A DNA stretch of 64,000 nucleotides from Symbiodinium kawagutii (Eukaryota; Sar; Dinophyceae; Suessiales; Symbiodiniaceae): positions 368,826 to 432,825 of the forward strand of contig VSDK01012950.1 in NCBI GenBank assembly GCA_009767595.1, given 5' to 3'. The position numbers and the translations under genes are program-made. The notes under the pieces were generated by a model. That model searched no databases and was not told the origin of the DNA. It saw only the letters and a program-made list of their open reading frames with translations. Of the stretch, positions 31,627 to 43,926 are shown piece by piece. Numbering within the stretch: position 1 is the stretch's first letter; each line of letters opens with the position of its first letter.

Positions 31627-31954
31627 GTAGTTGCTTAACCATTGTTGTTGGTTATTATCCCCTATTATTAACAACTAATAATACCGAACAAACTCCTGTT
31701 AACTATTGCTGGTTATCACCCTATCTCCTGTACCTAACCATGATAACCCCCGTACAAAACCACTATTAACCGCAGTTGACCCTGGAAAATCCAATAATTT
31801 TAGAAACCACCATATAATCTGTTGTTTAACCGGTGATTGTCCCCTATTAGTCACTATTATTAGCCAGTACTAACCCATTTTGAGAAACACCCATGTGTAA
31901 ATGCAAAAGTCACGCAACTCCCGCGATATCACGAGCTCTTCGTCTGGGCTTTAC

Positions 31955-31998
31955 CAAGAGCTGTAAACCCCGAGCGTCTGACTGCGGACGGCGTTCAA
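31955..31998 (-). CDS. Possible short exon
   Basis: Donor GTAAAG follows a frame reading AFFERRPQSDARGLQLL; an acceptor CCGCAG/T at 31981 would give a 27-nt exon. CCTATT/AACC-rich on the left and GATGG-rich on the right. Confidence 0.3.
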
Positions 31999-32199
31999 AA
32001 AAGGCGGTACTGATTGTTTATGTTTGGTTAATGATGGTTCAATGTTCGTGAAATGTTGGGTAAATGTTTGTTTAATGATGGTCTATGATGGAAAATCGAT
32101 GTTTCACAGCAATTGTATTCAGAATCATCCGTCATAATGACTGTACAATGATAATTACGAGCTGGCTGGTGATGGTTTCTCATGAGCGGCTGGTGATAG

Positions 32200-32309
32200 C
32201 TGACTGTGATGGTTGTTTGGAGGTCCGCCCAAGGTACCCTCAAGGTGATCCTTGTTTGGAGGAAGATGCTGATAGGACATGGTTCAAATGGATCAACGCC
32301 AACACATGA
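32200..32309 (+). CDS. Possible exon
   Basis: Open plus frame reading LEVRPRYPQGDPCLEEDADR to a TGA. Composition only. Confidence 0.2.
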
Positions 32310-32356
32310 ATATTCTTGTCTATATCTATATATATATATATATATCTATGCACATC

Positions 32357-32472
32357 AAATGGCGGTTTGTCAGAATTGAGAACCCAAAAAACTTGGTTGG
32401 TGTATTACTATAAAAGGATAATGTTGGATGATTTAGGGGGTACCCCTATGACTTCAGAAACACCCAAATATA
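32357..32472 (-). mobile_element. Family B MITE, diverged
   Basis: AATGGCGGTTTGTCAGAATT to ACTTCAGAAACACCCAAATA; interior in reverse orientation (ACTATAAAAGGATAATGTTG). Confidence 0.6.
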
Positions 32473-32474
32473 CA

Positions 32475-32593
32475 TGGCTGTGGGTCAAAACCCTGTACCC
32501 CTATTTCCCCAATCATCAACCATTGTTTTCCAACTCTTGTTGTTGGTTGTTATCCCCCATTATTGTTGGTTAATTCATATTGACCCATAGCCA
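32475..32593 (+). mobile_element. Family A MITE
   Basis: TGGCTGTGGGTCAAAACCCT to TTGACCCATAGCCA. Sits between a family B (ending 32472) and a family D element (starting 32614), an element cluster. Confidence 0.8.
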
Positions 32594-32613
32594 CATATAC
32601 ATCATATTATCCA

Positions 32614-32731
32614 CTACCCTCTGGTAAACTAACATGGCAAAGGAACATTCATCATTTCATTGGGAAAACCCTGGGAAATCGTTCAGTTATGGTGGATTTT
32701 CCATTGCCATGTTAGTTTACCAAAGGGTAAC
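32614..32731. mobile_element. Family D MITE (reference copy)
   Basis: CTCTGGTAAACTAACATGGC to GCCATGTTAGTTTACCAAAG, an inverted pair of about 17 bp. Confidence 0.72.
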
Positions 32732-32911
32732 ACTCATACCTGGTTCATCTATGGCTTCCAACAAGCCAACTCTCTGGTTACTTTCCATCATCCCTTGGTT
32801 CGCCGGTCGATCACCACCAGGGGTCACCAGGGAGTTCGTTGATCGATCCCAACACGGAATGAATCTGGCAATGGAGAGTCAGAATCACCATATTTCATAG
32901 TAACCCCCGCT

Positions 32912-33020
32912 AAACCAGCTATAACTGGTGGATTTTCTACTGGAAACCCTGGGACACCCTGGGAAACCAGCTGTAAATGATGGGTTTTCCACTGCCAGAG
33001 TAGTGTACGAAACCGTACCC
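32912..33020. mobile_element. Degenerate family D MITE
   Basis: CAGCTATAACTGGTGGATTT, two CCTGGGA motifs and GGTTTTCCACTGCCAGAG resemble the family D interior. Confidence 0.4.
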
Positions 33021-33378
33021 TCCCCAGCTTTGCAAGGCAATGAATGGCAAAGAACCCACAAACGTACTAAAAGCGTCATCAAACATTGACGATCATCAAA
33101 CATGTAAACAAATGAACCATTATGATCCATTTCCATTAATTGGGTATTATCATCATCAACAAGTGACTATCATCAAGCAAAGAAAACATATGATTCACAT
33201 GATGTGATGAATGCGACCAATATCCAACATCAATATGTATATAGATATCATTTATTATTACGCAGCCTTATCACACATATTAACCATTACTCAAGGGAAA
33301 AATACAGGTTGTATCAAATATTTACATGCATGGCTAATATTCGATGAATGTTCATATTTATTGCTATTTACTCAAAGC

Positions 33379-33498
33379 ATATGGTGGTTTCTCAAAAAAG
33401 ACCGTATGCCGTATACCCCCAAATCATCCATTAATAGTTATGTACAATCATAAACCAACCCTTTTGGGGGTTCTCTCTGTGGAGAAACTCCTAAATAT
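33379..33498 (+). mobile_element. Family B MITE
   Basis: ATATGGTGGTTTCTCAAAAA to GGAGAAACTCCTAAATAT; interior CCCCCAAATCATCCATTAAT. Followed 18 bp later by a family C element. Confidence 0.7.
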
Positions 33499-33516
33499 GG
33501 TATGAAACACGATTTA

Positions 33517-33621
33517 CTGCTTGGTGGTTGAACCACCCTATGAAAAATATGCTTGTCAATCAACCATTTATTAATAATTACTATAGGGAAAATCCAAAAT
33601 GTGAATCAAACCACCAACCAG
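33517..33621 (+). mobile_element. Family C MITE
   Basis: CTGCTTGGTGGTTGAACCAC to GAATCAAACCACCAACCAG. Confidence 0.75.
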
Positions 33622-33715
33622 TTAATGAAACCCAAGTGGTTCGTCACCATCTCCAACCCACCCAGCTCAGCATTGTTCACCGTTGACCACCACAAGTTTC
33701 CCTCGGTGAATCAAC

Positions 33716-33778
33716 CACGCGCTGGCCCAGATGCTGCCACGGGCATGTGCCGAAGAGCCGGGCCAGCGCCCAAAAGGC
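33716..33778 (-). CDS. Candidate 21-codon exon
   Basis: Acceptor TTTCAAG/G and donor GTTGAT bound exactly 21 codons in phase 0 reading AFWALARLFGTCPWQHLG. GATGG-rich tract to the right. Confidence 0.5.
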
Positions 33779-33785
33779 CTTGAAA

Positions 33786-34150
33786 GATTTGGAAGGGGAT
33801 TTGATGTCGTTGGGGATGGTTTAATGATGGTGGAGCCATGGTTAATCATGGTTTTATGATGCTAAAATAATGGTCAAATGATGATCGATGATGGTGAAAT
33901 GATGGTTAAATGATGGTTGATGATGGTTGATGATGGTTTTGATCATGGTGAATCATGGTCAACAAGGTCAATTACTGGTGAATCATAATGAAACTAGACA
34001 TTCAATGCTGGTTCATGATGGTTCATCTTAGTCAATAATGGTTAATTAAGGATTTATCAGTGGCTTCGAATGGGAAGCTGAAAGATGGTCACTATCAGTG
34101 AACAATATTGTCAACCTTGTGGTGGTTGATAGCGGTTATTGGTTATGTGT
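33786..34150. repeat. GATGG-biased tract
   Basis: GATGGTTAAATGATGG-type sequence right of the exon at 33716; the strand bias reverses by about 34260-34400 before the exon at 34403. Confidence 0.75.
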
Positions 34151-34402
34151 GAACCAAATATGGTCGATGAAAACCATATCAATCTTCATTGGTTGACTGT
34201 ATCGTAGTTGTGAGCCATTGGTTGCATAAATTGATAGTTCAATATATCGATAGTTGCATCAACTCTTGGTTTATCAGCCACTAATGAACTTGGGTCCTTG
34301 ATCGACCATTGATAAACCATCATTTCTCATTGCTTAGTCATAGTTAAGCATCATTCATTAGTCAAATATTTAACATGATTATAAGCAACTAGCTGCTGCT
34401 AC

Positions 34403-34469
34403 ATCGGGTGCCCGGTGCCTGCGGACAACTCCACTCCGGTGAGCAGGTCCAGAAGAGCGGGCGTGCCGC
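34403..34469 (-). CDS. Candidate exon, unknown product
   Basis: Acceptor ATCTCAG/G and donor GTAGCA bound 67 nt reading TPALLDLLTGVELSAGTG. The flanks switch from CCATC-type to GATGG-type across it. Confidence 0.48.
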
Positions 34470-34474
34470 CTGAG

Positions 34475-34900
34475 ATCGTCATTGATGACTAGATGAATGG
34501 TTTCTGGGAAGAAATGGTTGGTTATAATGGGCTTATAATGGTGAGTTATTTTGGTTATAATGGGCTTATTATGGTGGTTATTACCATTTCTAATGGGCTT
34601 ATAACTAGCTCATAATGATAATAATGGTTAGTCAAATAATGGTAGTGATTGTGGTTGGTTAACTGTTTCTTGGAAGAAATACATGTTTATTTTGAGGGGG
34701 ATTATAATGTGTGAATATAGGGAAAACCAAGGCATTTGCCAGAGCTGACTATGATTCAAATTATACTGGGAATGTAATGGATACTTCGTAATCGTTAGTT
34801 AAAGAATGGTTATCATGGTTGGCTAATACAATGGGCTTGTAATCGGATTTCGTGGTTTCTTGGAATAAATGATTGGTTAATGGTTTTATAAAGGGATTAT
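34475..34900. repeat. GGTTATAATGGGC-biased tract
   Basis: Repeated GGTTATAATGGGCTTATAATGG units right of the exon at 34403. Confidence 0.75.
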
Positions 34901-34994
34901 AACAGTTGGTAATAGGAGATAAAAATCAGCAAAACATGGTGTTCCAACGAAACATCAGTAGTAGGAATTCCAACGAACCGTACTTAACGACCAA

Positions 34995-35102
34995 AACATG
35001 GTGTTCCTGGAGCCTTCCACGGATCCAAACAGTACTGAACGGTCAAACGGATCACCTGCGTACCCTGGTGTCGGCTGGGTTCGTGGACCCCAGATTGTTC
35101 TC
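34995..35102. CDS. Possible exon, strand unresolved
   Basis: Plus reads LEPSTDPNSTERSNGSPAYP before GTAAAA. Minus reads NLGSTNPADTRVR before a CAG/GTGATC donor. Both are plausible. Confidence 0.25.
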
Positions 35103-35576
35103 GTAAAAATGTTCATGCAATGATTGTCAAGTACCAGCTTTCTATGAAAGCTATATCAAGAACATGGAATAGACCATCTACCACCTCACACAAATCGCTG
35201 TCCGGTAAGACTGATTGAGTGTGTGAATGTCAGTATGGCCAAAATTGATCAAGCCATGAAATATATGGTTCATCATGGCCCGGCCGCAGATTGTTTGGCA
35301 ATACTGGCCATCCCCAATAGCAGATCTACTGGTTTTCGTCAAAGATAGCAAGAGCTGAGCCTGACCAAAACATGTTTGCCAAGGATCATTCCTAACCCTC
35401 CTCAAGCACAAGCACCCATGTTCAATCCATGATCAATCAGTTTTCACCAAGCTTCACTTTCAAAAATAATTCCTCATATAATCCTGCGGAATCAGAATCA
35501 CCCATGACCAATCATGACCAACCCATGATCAAGCCAGTTTTCACCAAGCTTCACTAACCATGACGCACCTTCCTAC

Positions 35577-35650
35577 CCCATGTCCCTGGCCGTGTCCGGG
35601 CTCCAGGCAACCCGGGGCTGCAGAAAGGTCTGCTGCATGGCTGCCACCAG
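35577..35650 (-). CDS. Candidate exon, unknown product
   Basis: Acceptor ATCTTAG/C and donor GTAGGA bound 74 nt reading VAAMQQTFLQPRVAWSPD and TARDMG. Confidence 0.52.
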
Positions 35651-35786
35651 CTAAGATCTGAAACCAGGCCTGGGATAGCCATGGAATCCGTGGTCACTGC
35701 AGTGGTTCACGAGGGGCTAATGGTTCCTAGAACCAAACATGATGGCTATTGCTAATGCTTATTGATATTTATTCTTTATGCTTATG

Positions 35787-35868
35787 GTTGGTTTGGTTGG
35801 TTTATTACTGTAAATGGTGAACAATGGATGATAACTGGGGGGGTCCCCCATTTTGAGAAACACAAATT
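35787..35868 (-). mobile_element. Partial family B MITE
   Basis: GGTTTATTACTGTAAATGGT ... GGATGATAACTGGGGGGGTC and right end CATTTTGAGAAACACAAA; left end absent. Confidence 0.55.
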
Positions 35869-36493
35869 TGTCGCTTGAGATTTGTCGGTGGGCGCCCAAC
35901 AAGCCAGGGCCGTTGGTATAAAACTAGGGCACAGTGGCAATCTTCAACGAATGGGAGTAGTGGCAATGATATACTACAAGGTGAGCGCCCAAACGTTAGC
36001 TATAGGTTGGTGTACAGGTAGGGTAACGAACGGTTCTGGTAGATATAGCTAGAGATAAGTGGCTTTGATTCACAGGTTGGATGGGAAAATCACCCTTGGT
36101 ACGCCAACTTATTTTTGACCAACCATGATACTGGTTCCCTGGAGATTTTCCCATGAACTATTTCTGGGATTGATATGCCATTCACCTGGAACTGAACGGT
36201 CATCATTTACAGCGGTTTACCAGTAGTATGTATTGTGAGTTTGAGCTTCCAGGTTAGTTTACCAAAAGATATAGGTTCTATAGGATATAAATTGCTATTA
36301 GTAATTAAGTCATCGAACTGTCCACCAGAACTGCTAGCCATTGGAGACTGGAGTGTTCATTTCAAGCAGTTTCTGCCAGAGTGACCATCAAATCTTGCAC
36401 ATACACTTTTGTCAACTGCTGAAAGAATGGTTTGGGGCCTGGCCAAGTCTGGCCAAAGGTTCAGGGTGTTCACAGCGGCGCTTAGCAGCATGA

Positions 36494-36617
36494 CTACCCT
36501 CTGAAAAACTAATCTGCAAGTGGAAACTCCACCATTTTGTTAGATATTCATAGGTAGTTTGCCTTAAAAAAAAATGTTTTTTTTTTGGGTTCCAGGTCAG
36601 TTCGCCAGAGTGTAACT
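36494..36617. mobile_element. Degenerate family D MITE
   Basis: CTCTGAAAAACTAATCTGCA left and TTCCAGGTCAGTTCGCCAGA right; centre holds an A9/T10 stretch that could form a hairpin. Confidence 0.4.
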
Positions 36618-36883
36618 TAATGGGTTCGCCAGAGACACGAATATGTATTGACTATGCTCCATCACGGATCACAAACGCTTCACACCGGTACCCCATTTGC
36701 ACACAACCCCCGATTTCCACAAACAATGAATTTGTCAATCATCATTGCTTGGATAGCCGGACTATGTTATACTGCGGTTATTTCCAATAACCACCATCTT
36801 TTATGGATCACCAAGGATTTCGATGACTCAACCGGTGGAGATCACCAAACCGATGGAGATCACCAAGCGGTGGAGATCACAAC

Positions 36884-36990
36884 CGTTGCGCAACGCCTGG
36901 GCCCGGCCTCATTGATGACCGCAAAGGCTGCGTCAGAGCCCACCGTACCGGTGGCAACCTGAGACTGGGGGCTGGACTTGGGATCCGCTC
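36884..36990 (-). CDS. Candidate exon, unknown product
   Basis: Acceptor CTGGGAG/G and donor GTTGTG bound 107 nt reading ATGTVGSDAAFAVINEAG and PRRCAT. The frame remains open on both sides (upstream SSPIQLGGADP). Confidence 0.52.
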
Positions 36991-37233
36991 CTCCCAGTTG
37001 GATGGGAGACGATTGAGAGCCGGTATACGTGGTACAGGTTCGATACAATAGGGTAGACTTAGAGCTGATATACATGGTATAGATACTGGTTGGAAGTCAA
37101 TGATTTCAATGGCTATCTATGGCGGATATACATGATTAATGTTTTGGAGCAGATTTTATGTCAGTGATTTTTAGATATAAATGGTTGTGGGTCAATACTG
37201 ATTGTCCGAAAAATGGGTAGATGAACATCTCGA

Positions 37234-37341
37234 CAAAATGGGTTTCTCAAAATAGGGGACCCCCCATTTCATCCACTATTAATCATTTATACTAATAATC
37301 CAACCATTTCTTGGGTCCCCCGTTTTGAGAAACCCCCATAT
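37234..37341 (+). mobile_element. Family B MITE
   Basis: AATGGGTTTCTCAAAATAGG to CGTTTTGAGAAACCCCCATA. Confidence 0.78.
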
Positions 37342-37831
37342 ATCTCCATCCCACGGGCTCTATGACTCGCTGTCATCAACTCGCTACTCAAAGCTTGGGC
37401 AACTGAAATCCGAAGAGTGAAGAGGAACTCCGAGGCAAAATTGATCGGTTCGGATTCGTGGTTATGATTGGTTGCTTCATAGCTTATCAATAACCGTTAC
37501 TAGGGCCTACTAGGTCAATGATAGGGTAATAATAGCTGCTTATAACTGGTGGCTCAATGGTTGATAACCATTACTGGGGCCTACGAAGGTAATAATCACA
37601 TAAACGCTGGTATATCTAGCTGCTTAGTGGTTTATTAAGAACCACTAGGTTTGCATTAAATATAACTAGTTGCTTACTGGTTGTTTTTTAATAACCACTA
37701 GGGTAAGAGGCCGGTACATCCCCTAGTCTTGATGGTTAAGGGTTCTTGTGAGTAATAATAGTGGGTAATGACCAACAAGACCAGGGGATATAGGGGGATA
37801 TACAAGCTATATATGCATCTGTGGAACACCC

Positions 37832-37938
37832 ATATGGGGGTTTCTCAAAATAGGGTACCCCCCCAATCATCCAATATCAACGATTTATAGTAATAAACCA
37901 TCCATGTTTTGGGTTTCCAATTTTAAGAACCCTCATAT
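37832..37938 (+). mobile_element. Family B MITE
   Basis: ATATGGGGGTTTCTCAAAAT to TTTTAAGAACCCTCATAT. Confidence 0.78.
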
Positions 37939-38031
37939 ACTGCAGGTGTAATGGTAACTACATGTATGCAAATACTGTACACAATCACACCAAAAATGAA
38001 AGCCTGTGCTCGTGCCCTCGGGAAAGTGATC

Positions 38032-38562
<531 letters not shown>

Positions 38563-38631
38563 ACAGCACGGCTCCCTCTCTGTCAAGAAACAGTGGGCCC
38601 ATCAAGGGCACTGGGTTCGGCCATGACTCAC

Positions 38632-38654
38632 ATTGCCGCGGGCCCCGGCGATAT
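38632..38654 (-). CDS. Possible 23-nt micro-exon
   Basis: AAAAG/A before and a consensus donor GTGAGTC after 23 GC-rich nucleotides reading IAGARGN. It adjoins the large GAT microsatellite. Weak because of length. Confidence 0.22.
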
Positions 38655-39146
38655 CTTTTGTGGTTCACGGTTGAGTCTAGTGGCTAAGGCTGGGTGGCTG
38701 ATGGTGAGTAGCTGGTGGCTGGTGGTGGCTGGTGGTTGAGTGGCTGGTGGTTGAGTGGCTGTTGGCTGACGGGGACTGCCGTGGCTAAGCTGCTGCCTGT
38801 CTGAAATGATCCCGACCCATGTGAGCGTTCAGGTCCATGCTCTCCAAAGAAATGATCGCATGTTTATGGGTGAATCTGTTTGGAGCCTGAAATTTGCAGA
38901 CAGTTTTTTTTGTTCATATTGGGGATGAGGTTACACACAATACTAGTGAAAAAAAGGTGATAAACCAACCACTTACAACAATCTGAACCACGTCGAGCTG
39001 AGTCCATGAGTTTGATTGAAATAGTATATGACTCCACTCCAAGCCTGTGATCTTCCCACAGACTTCCCTTGCTGTTTGGAGATGCGGATGTGATTTGTGG
39101 ACTCCCCAATTCATTGCAAACAAAAAGCCAACCATCAATCGTAATC

Positions 39147-39260
39147 ATATGGCTGCGGGTCAAAACAATGCACCCTACGGTTGGTTATTGACCATGATAT
39201 TCATTCCCCGTTCTTAACTATTAATTGTTGGCTTGTTGAAGCCTTGACCCACCTCCATAT
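39147..39260 (+). mobile_element. Degenerate family A MITE
   Basis: ATATGGCTGCGGGTCAAAAC at the left and TTGACCCACCTCCATAT at the right; interior rearranged. Confidence 0.55.
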
Positions 39261-39419
39261 GACCATCATCGATCATGGTCGAAGGCAGCTTCGCAACCGT
39301 GAAACCACCACCACCAATGACCGTGGCAACCCACGGTTGGGAGGACTAAAAGGGTCGAACGTGACACGGGGGTGGCCAGCAACAAAAAGGTCCAAGTAAC
39401 AAAAACACCTCACACCAAA

Positions 39420-40170
39420 CAATTCTCAAACACCCCGCTGATTCTTGATTGATATACAGATAATCAAAAACTAAGTCTATAATACTGATATTGATGAATC
39501 AATCGATTTCATTCTAAGATCCTTAGGTGGAATCTCACTACCTTGTAGCTGTTGACTTGTTTTCAGACTCGCCACAACTTAAGTATTATCGGCCATCGCC
39601 ATGATTAATAGGCTTAACATGAGCATTGTCAGCCATCACTAGTCACTAGTATCATCAACCATTAAGTGACCAGGATTGGCTATTATGACCTCATGCATGG
39701 TCTGCCTTGTCCCTGACAACTGATCTTCATGGGTGGGCTATCAACTTGCGAGTCTGGAAATCAGCTGTTGACCACCTGATGGACTACCAATGGCATCAAG
39801 TGGCTGTCTGAAGCCGTTACCAGTTGCGTTGAATCATTAACAATGGTGAGTCATTGCAAGCAAACGTCATTGGAGGAACCATAAAAAGGAAATCACAGAT
39901 CAATGGCCCTTAAGCAAGCACTATAATATATACATATAGATAATACCACTATTAATCTTAAAGCCAATGTTAATCAGCGGTATACAACTATATCTATAGT
40001 ATATTGCTATATAAGTAGTATCTGTATCTACCACTATATCACTAATGGTCTTCAGATTGATTACCCTGGTGTATCATCATTGACCATTATTTTCCCCTAG
40101 TACCGCTGGTTATCATATCCACAGGGGAATCTCAACCATTTCCCCTAGTAACAGCAATATAAATCACCAA
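39420..40170. other. Gene-free stretch
   Basis: AT-rich with TATATCTATAG motifs; nothing recognised. Confidence 0.5.
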
Positions 40171-40310
40171 TAAAGGGGACATATACCATCATCAACCATC
40201 ATTTAACCATCACTAACCATCCTTAACCATCATTTAACATCATTAACCATCATTTAACCATCCTTAACCATCATTAACCACCATCAACCATCATTTAACC
40301 CTTCTCAATG
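40170..40310. repeat. AACCATCATTT tract
   Basis: Tandem AACCATCATTTAACCATC units left of the exon at 40337. Confidence 0.8.
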
Positions 40311-40336
40311 ATGGTCAATATTGACCCACTGCCGAA

Positions 40337-40427
40337 CGGCACGCCCCGCTTTCTGAACGCTCAGCTCAGCTCAGCGAAGCTCAGAGCTTCGGCCTGGACC
40401 ACCGGTGGAACGGGTGGCTGGCTGCTG
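40337..40427 (+). CDS. Candidate exon, unknown product
   Basis: Plus frame reading AQSFGLDHRWNGWLAAG before donor GTCGAA; an acceptor GCTCAG/A at 40384 would shorten it. A family A end (TTGACCCACTGCC) lies directly left. Confidence 0.4.
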
Positions 40428-40657
40428 GTCGAACTCACAACCGCATCCAACGTCAACCAACGTCAGGCAACCAAGCAAGCACGCAACATCAACCAACGAA
40501 GCAACCAACCAACATCAACCAACCAACCAGCCAGCCAACCAATTGGTTTCATACATTTGGGAAAATAAGAAATGTTCATCTATCCGTCTTTTTGGGGATG
40601 GCGGATATTGACCCATAGCCAACTGTCTCGTTGTGGGGCAAGGACCTTTGTCAACAC

Positions 40658-40710
40658 CTGAACGCTGAGACGACACGTCAGCCACCCCGGAGATGAAATC
40701 AGCAACATGA
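40658..40710 (-). CDS. Possible exon
   Basis: Minus frame reading VADFISGVADVSSQRS before donor GTGTTG. No convincing acceptor is seen on the right. A lone family A end lies at 40604-40622. Confidence 0.3.
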
Positions 40711-40853
40711 AGAGTCCGGGATCAACAAAGTATGCAATTTGTTTCAGGTGTTTCAATATGGCGAGCTGGGTAAATATTAATGGTTGACTAGCTGGCTATA
40801 ATGGTTAAAAATAGGGGATGAGTTCATCAACAATAGTAGTGGATATATCAACA

Positions 40854-40984
40854 ATATGGCGAGCTGGGTCAAGCAGCTAACCAACCAACTTTCATGGGGG
40901 ATTTCCACCAACAAGTTCATAGGGAAAACAATGGTTAATGATAGGGGAACCAGGGGGACTAAGGGTTTTGAGCCACTGCCATAT
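40854..40984 (-). mobile_element. Family A MITE
   Basis: ATATGGCGAGCTGGGTCAAG to TTTTGAGCCACTGCCATAT, reverse orientation. A truncated left end of the same subtype lies at 40756. Confidence 0.7.
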
Positions 40985-41626
40985 GGCACCACTCTAGATA
41001 CAATTCGAATCAAAGAAGTTCTCGTACCACGCAAAATCAACCTTTAGTTGTCGACCAAAAAATAGGACACAAACTAGCCTCGAGTACAGGACTTCAAAAC
41101 TACAATACGTTCTACTACTCGACTTTACACATCATTTTTTAGGGACTTAATTAATTGAAGTGGGTTTAACAAGATTGGTTTCGGAATTAAAGTGGGAAGA
41201 CATTCCTGACTGGCGTATGTATGTTGAATTTACTGTGTGTTCAATACTTCGAGTTGTATCATCATTTAGACTTGCTTGTTCGGCTGCATTCATGCTTACA
41301 CATGCTTACACTGGATTCCTTCCTGACAGTTGTGTGTCTTGATCTCCGCCAAGCTGATCAGTTCCAACTTGGTGGTTAGTTGCGCCATATCAAAAAATAT
41401 AGGCAAGTCAACCAACCACTGCGTGGTTGATGATTGACAAAATTTGCTGACAAATGAAAATATGGAACCAACCAACCATCATCAACCATCAATATGCTTT
41501 GATTGACAAATGTTTGGGAAAACAATGTAAATCAACAATCAACCACTACTGTTATATCGAGAAAGAACATGTCAATCAAACCACCAACCACTGGGCCCTC
41601 CGTGCTTCTTCTGTTGTCGGATGTAG

Positions 41627-41743
41627 GGCGCTGCGAGTTCATTGCCCGCAAACCTCGGCAGTTCAACGGTGGCATGGCCCCGGGGCGCTCCTGGGGCTGA
41701 CGATTCCTTGGGGTTGGAGCAACCTGCAACCTGATCTCGTACG
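41627..41743 (+). CDS. Candidate exon, Trp-rich
   Basis: Acceptor GGATGTAG/G, preceded by a pyrimidine-rich stretch, and donor GTAGGT bound 117 nt reading RWHGPGALLGLTIPWGWS and NLQPDLVR. The minus strand is open (HATVELPRFAGNELAAPYI). A degenerate family C end lies 34 bp before the acceptor. Confidence 0.42.
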
Positions 41744-41799
41744 GTAGGTCTATAAGCTGGTGGGTCCATAAGCCGGTTGGTCCATAAGCTGGTCGAACT

Positions 41800-43600
41800 T
41801 CAGTTCAGTTCAGGTGGTTGATAAGCTGATTCAGCTGGTTTATACTTACGCTCATAGTTAATGGCTACAGTTCCCCATCATAAACTACAAATGAGCGATA
41901 ATATCTCAACCAAACAAGGCCCAGTCTCGCGAAAGACTTATACAAACTGCTTGTTTATCACTAGATAAGCAACCAGGTGCAGTAGGTTTCACCTTCTCGC
42001 ATTGTGTTTATTGGTACTGCCACCCTAATGTCTGACCCAGAAGAAAGCAGGGTCCGAATCATCGATAAGAAAGCAGTTGACCCCCAACCAGAAACCCTGC
42101 TCACACGAGAAGTGTGCCAGACTACAAGAAACGATTGAGTTGGCACAGTCGTGGGGTAAGGGGAAACGTCTCACACAGTCAAACCACCTGGTTGCTTCAA
42201 GACGCGGTCTATTCGGTTTGGGGGGAATGTTCCTCAACTAAAAACTCTTGCTCTTCGTCAGTTTGGAATTGTGCTTGTCTAATTCATCTCAGTGTTAAGC
42301 TAGTGTTAAATACAAGAATACAAATAGTCCCTACTTTGCTAACGGCTTTCAACAAAAAAAACCAAACAAACTTCTTGATCATCCAATCGTTAAACAATGA
42401 TTGTCCCTGAAATAAGTTAGCAAGTAATGGTCAAGTTTATTAGTGTTGGGCAACACCATGTTGTCAGTTTGACCCTTCCCTGCGATTGTGTATGAAACGC
42501 CATTGGTTCTGGTACATGTCATGGTTCCAGTTGACTGCGATTACTGTGCTTCCAGTTGCGGATTCAGGTATTGCTGCGATGAATGCGTTCAAAAAAATAC
42601 CAACACCGTCATCATAGTGATACTGTTGATACCATATATTGGACGATCAAAATCATGGATCATGTTGAATATGGATTTTTAAAATAATCATGTTGAACAT
42701 TATAAACATCCTCGGCGTCACATCAAGTTGAGAAGAACAATGTAACCACAACAATCAGCCCAGAAGTGCAACATGATGCTGCATTGGAACCATAATCAGC
42801 TGGAAATGCCCGTTGGCCATCCATCGAAAGGTGCACATTGTGATATATTCACAGTACGTTGACGATACATGCCGATATTGTGTTGAGATATCCAATGAGA
42901 TTTACGACATAGAACCAACTCGCAATGGTAACACAAAGTCCACGTGAGTATTGATTACACATCACATAACCAACAATAGATTCAATACCCAACAACAAGC
43001 CCACAAGAACCAACCACAAACCAATTGCATTCATGGTCAAGATTGGTAAATCAAAACTAGCTATGAGTGGCTGGGACATGCCCGGACACCTGAGACCCGG
43101 ACTCCTTCACAATGGTTTCGATCCAAGAGAGACGCTTCGCCTCAAGACATCGACCCATGTTGCGCAACATGAACGATCAATGAAACTGGGACTATCCCAG
43201 GAAGAGGGTTTGAAAGGACATGCCTTGTGTAAATATGGTCAAAGATGAAGACTCATTTTATCTAATTGTGGTTAATGACGATGGTAAAGCACTTTCATTT
43301 TCCGCCAAATCATGTGTCAACCAAATGGCTGCAAGAAAGATCTTTACCATCATCTATCCCTAAATGTATCTTAGGGTCGTCCCAACTCAGCGATGCAGTG
43401 TCTGTGAGTGTTTTGGAATCTCGAGACAGTCCAAACATTACTCTCATTCATCTGATCGTCTAGTCCGTCATTCAACTAATTAGCTGAATAAAACATAAAG
43501 AATAAAAAGCATCATCGCAGCTCAGATTCACACACACACACACACTGTTTATGGAAGATTCAAAATCGTGAATCATAAACAATCATGTAAAGTACATACA
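41800..43600. other. Mostly unassigned stretch
   Basis: Contains several 60-100 codon frames on both strands (for example minus 42025-42237 and plus 43033-43248) without convincing splice sites, and a (CA)n tract near 43530. I do not call genes here. Confidence 0.4.
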
Positions 43601-43624
43601 AATGCATGCACATCCACACAAAAA

Positions 43625-43746
43625 TATGGCAGTGTTGGGTCAACACCCTTAGTCCCCCTGTTCCCCCATCATTAACCATTGGTTCCCCTATGAACTTGTT
43701 GGTTATCCCCCATTATTGGTTGGTTAAAGCCTTGACCCATAGCTAT
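43625..43746 (+). mobile_element. Family A MITE
   Basis: ATGGCAGTGTTGGGTCAACA to TTGACCCATAGCTAT. Ends 26 bp from the charged exon at 43772. Confidence 0.75.
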
Positions 43747-43771
43747 TGAGATCGCTTTGAATGTAGATCTC

Positions 43772-43857
43772 CCGTTGGGCCGCCGAGCCTGTCGCCGTTC
43801 TTTTCGATAGTCTTCGATCATCTCATCAGCTCTCTTCAAGGCTTCTTCCACTTGCGC
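43772..43857 (-). CDS. Candidate charged helical exon
   Basis: Acceptor ACGGCAG/G, then VEEALKRADEMIEDYRKER and RQARRPN, a strongly charged probable coiled coil. The donor would be GAGATC (a GA donor, a type reported in dinoflagellates) or a nearby GC. A family A MITE ends 26 bp to the left. Confidence 0.5.
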
Positions 43858-43926
43858 CTGCCGTCCCCCGTGGCAACACGCAGCTTGGTGCAGCGAGGTG
43901 CACCCAACAGACTGAGCTTGGTCATA

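Noticed and set aside
43520-43550. (CA)n tract as a regulatory site
   Set aside because: Ordinary dinucleotide microsatellite; nothing links it to a gene.
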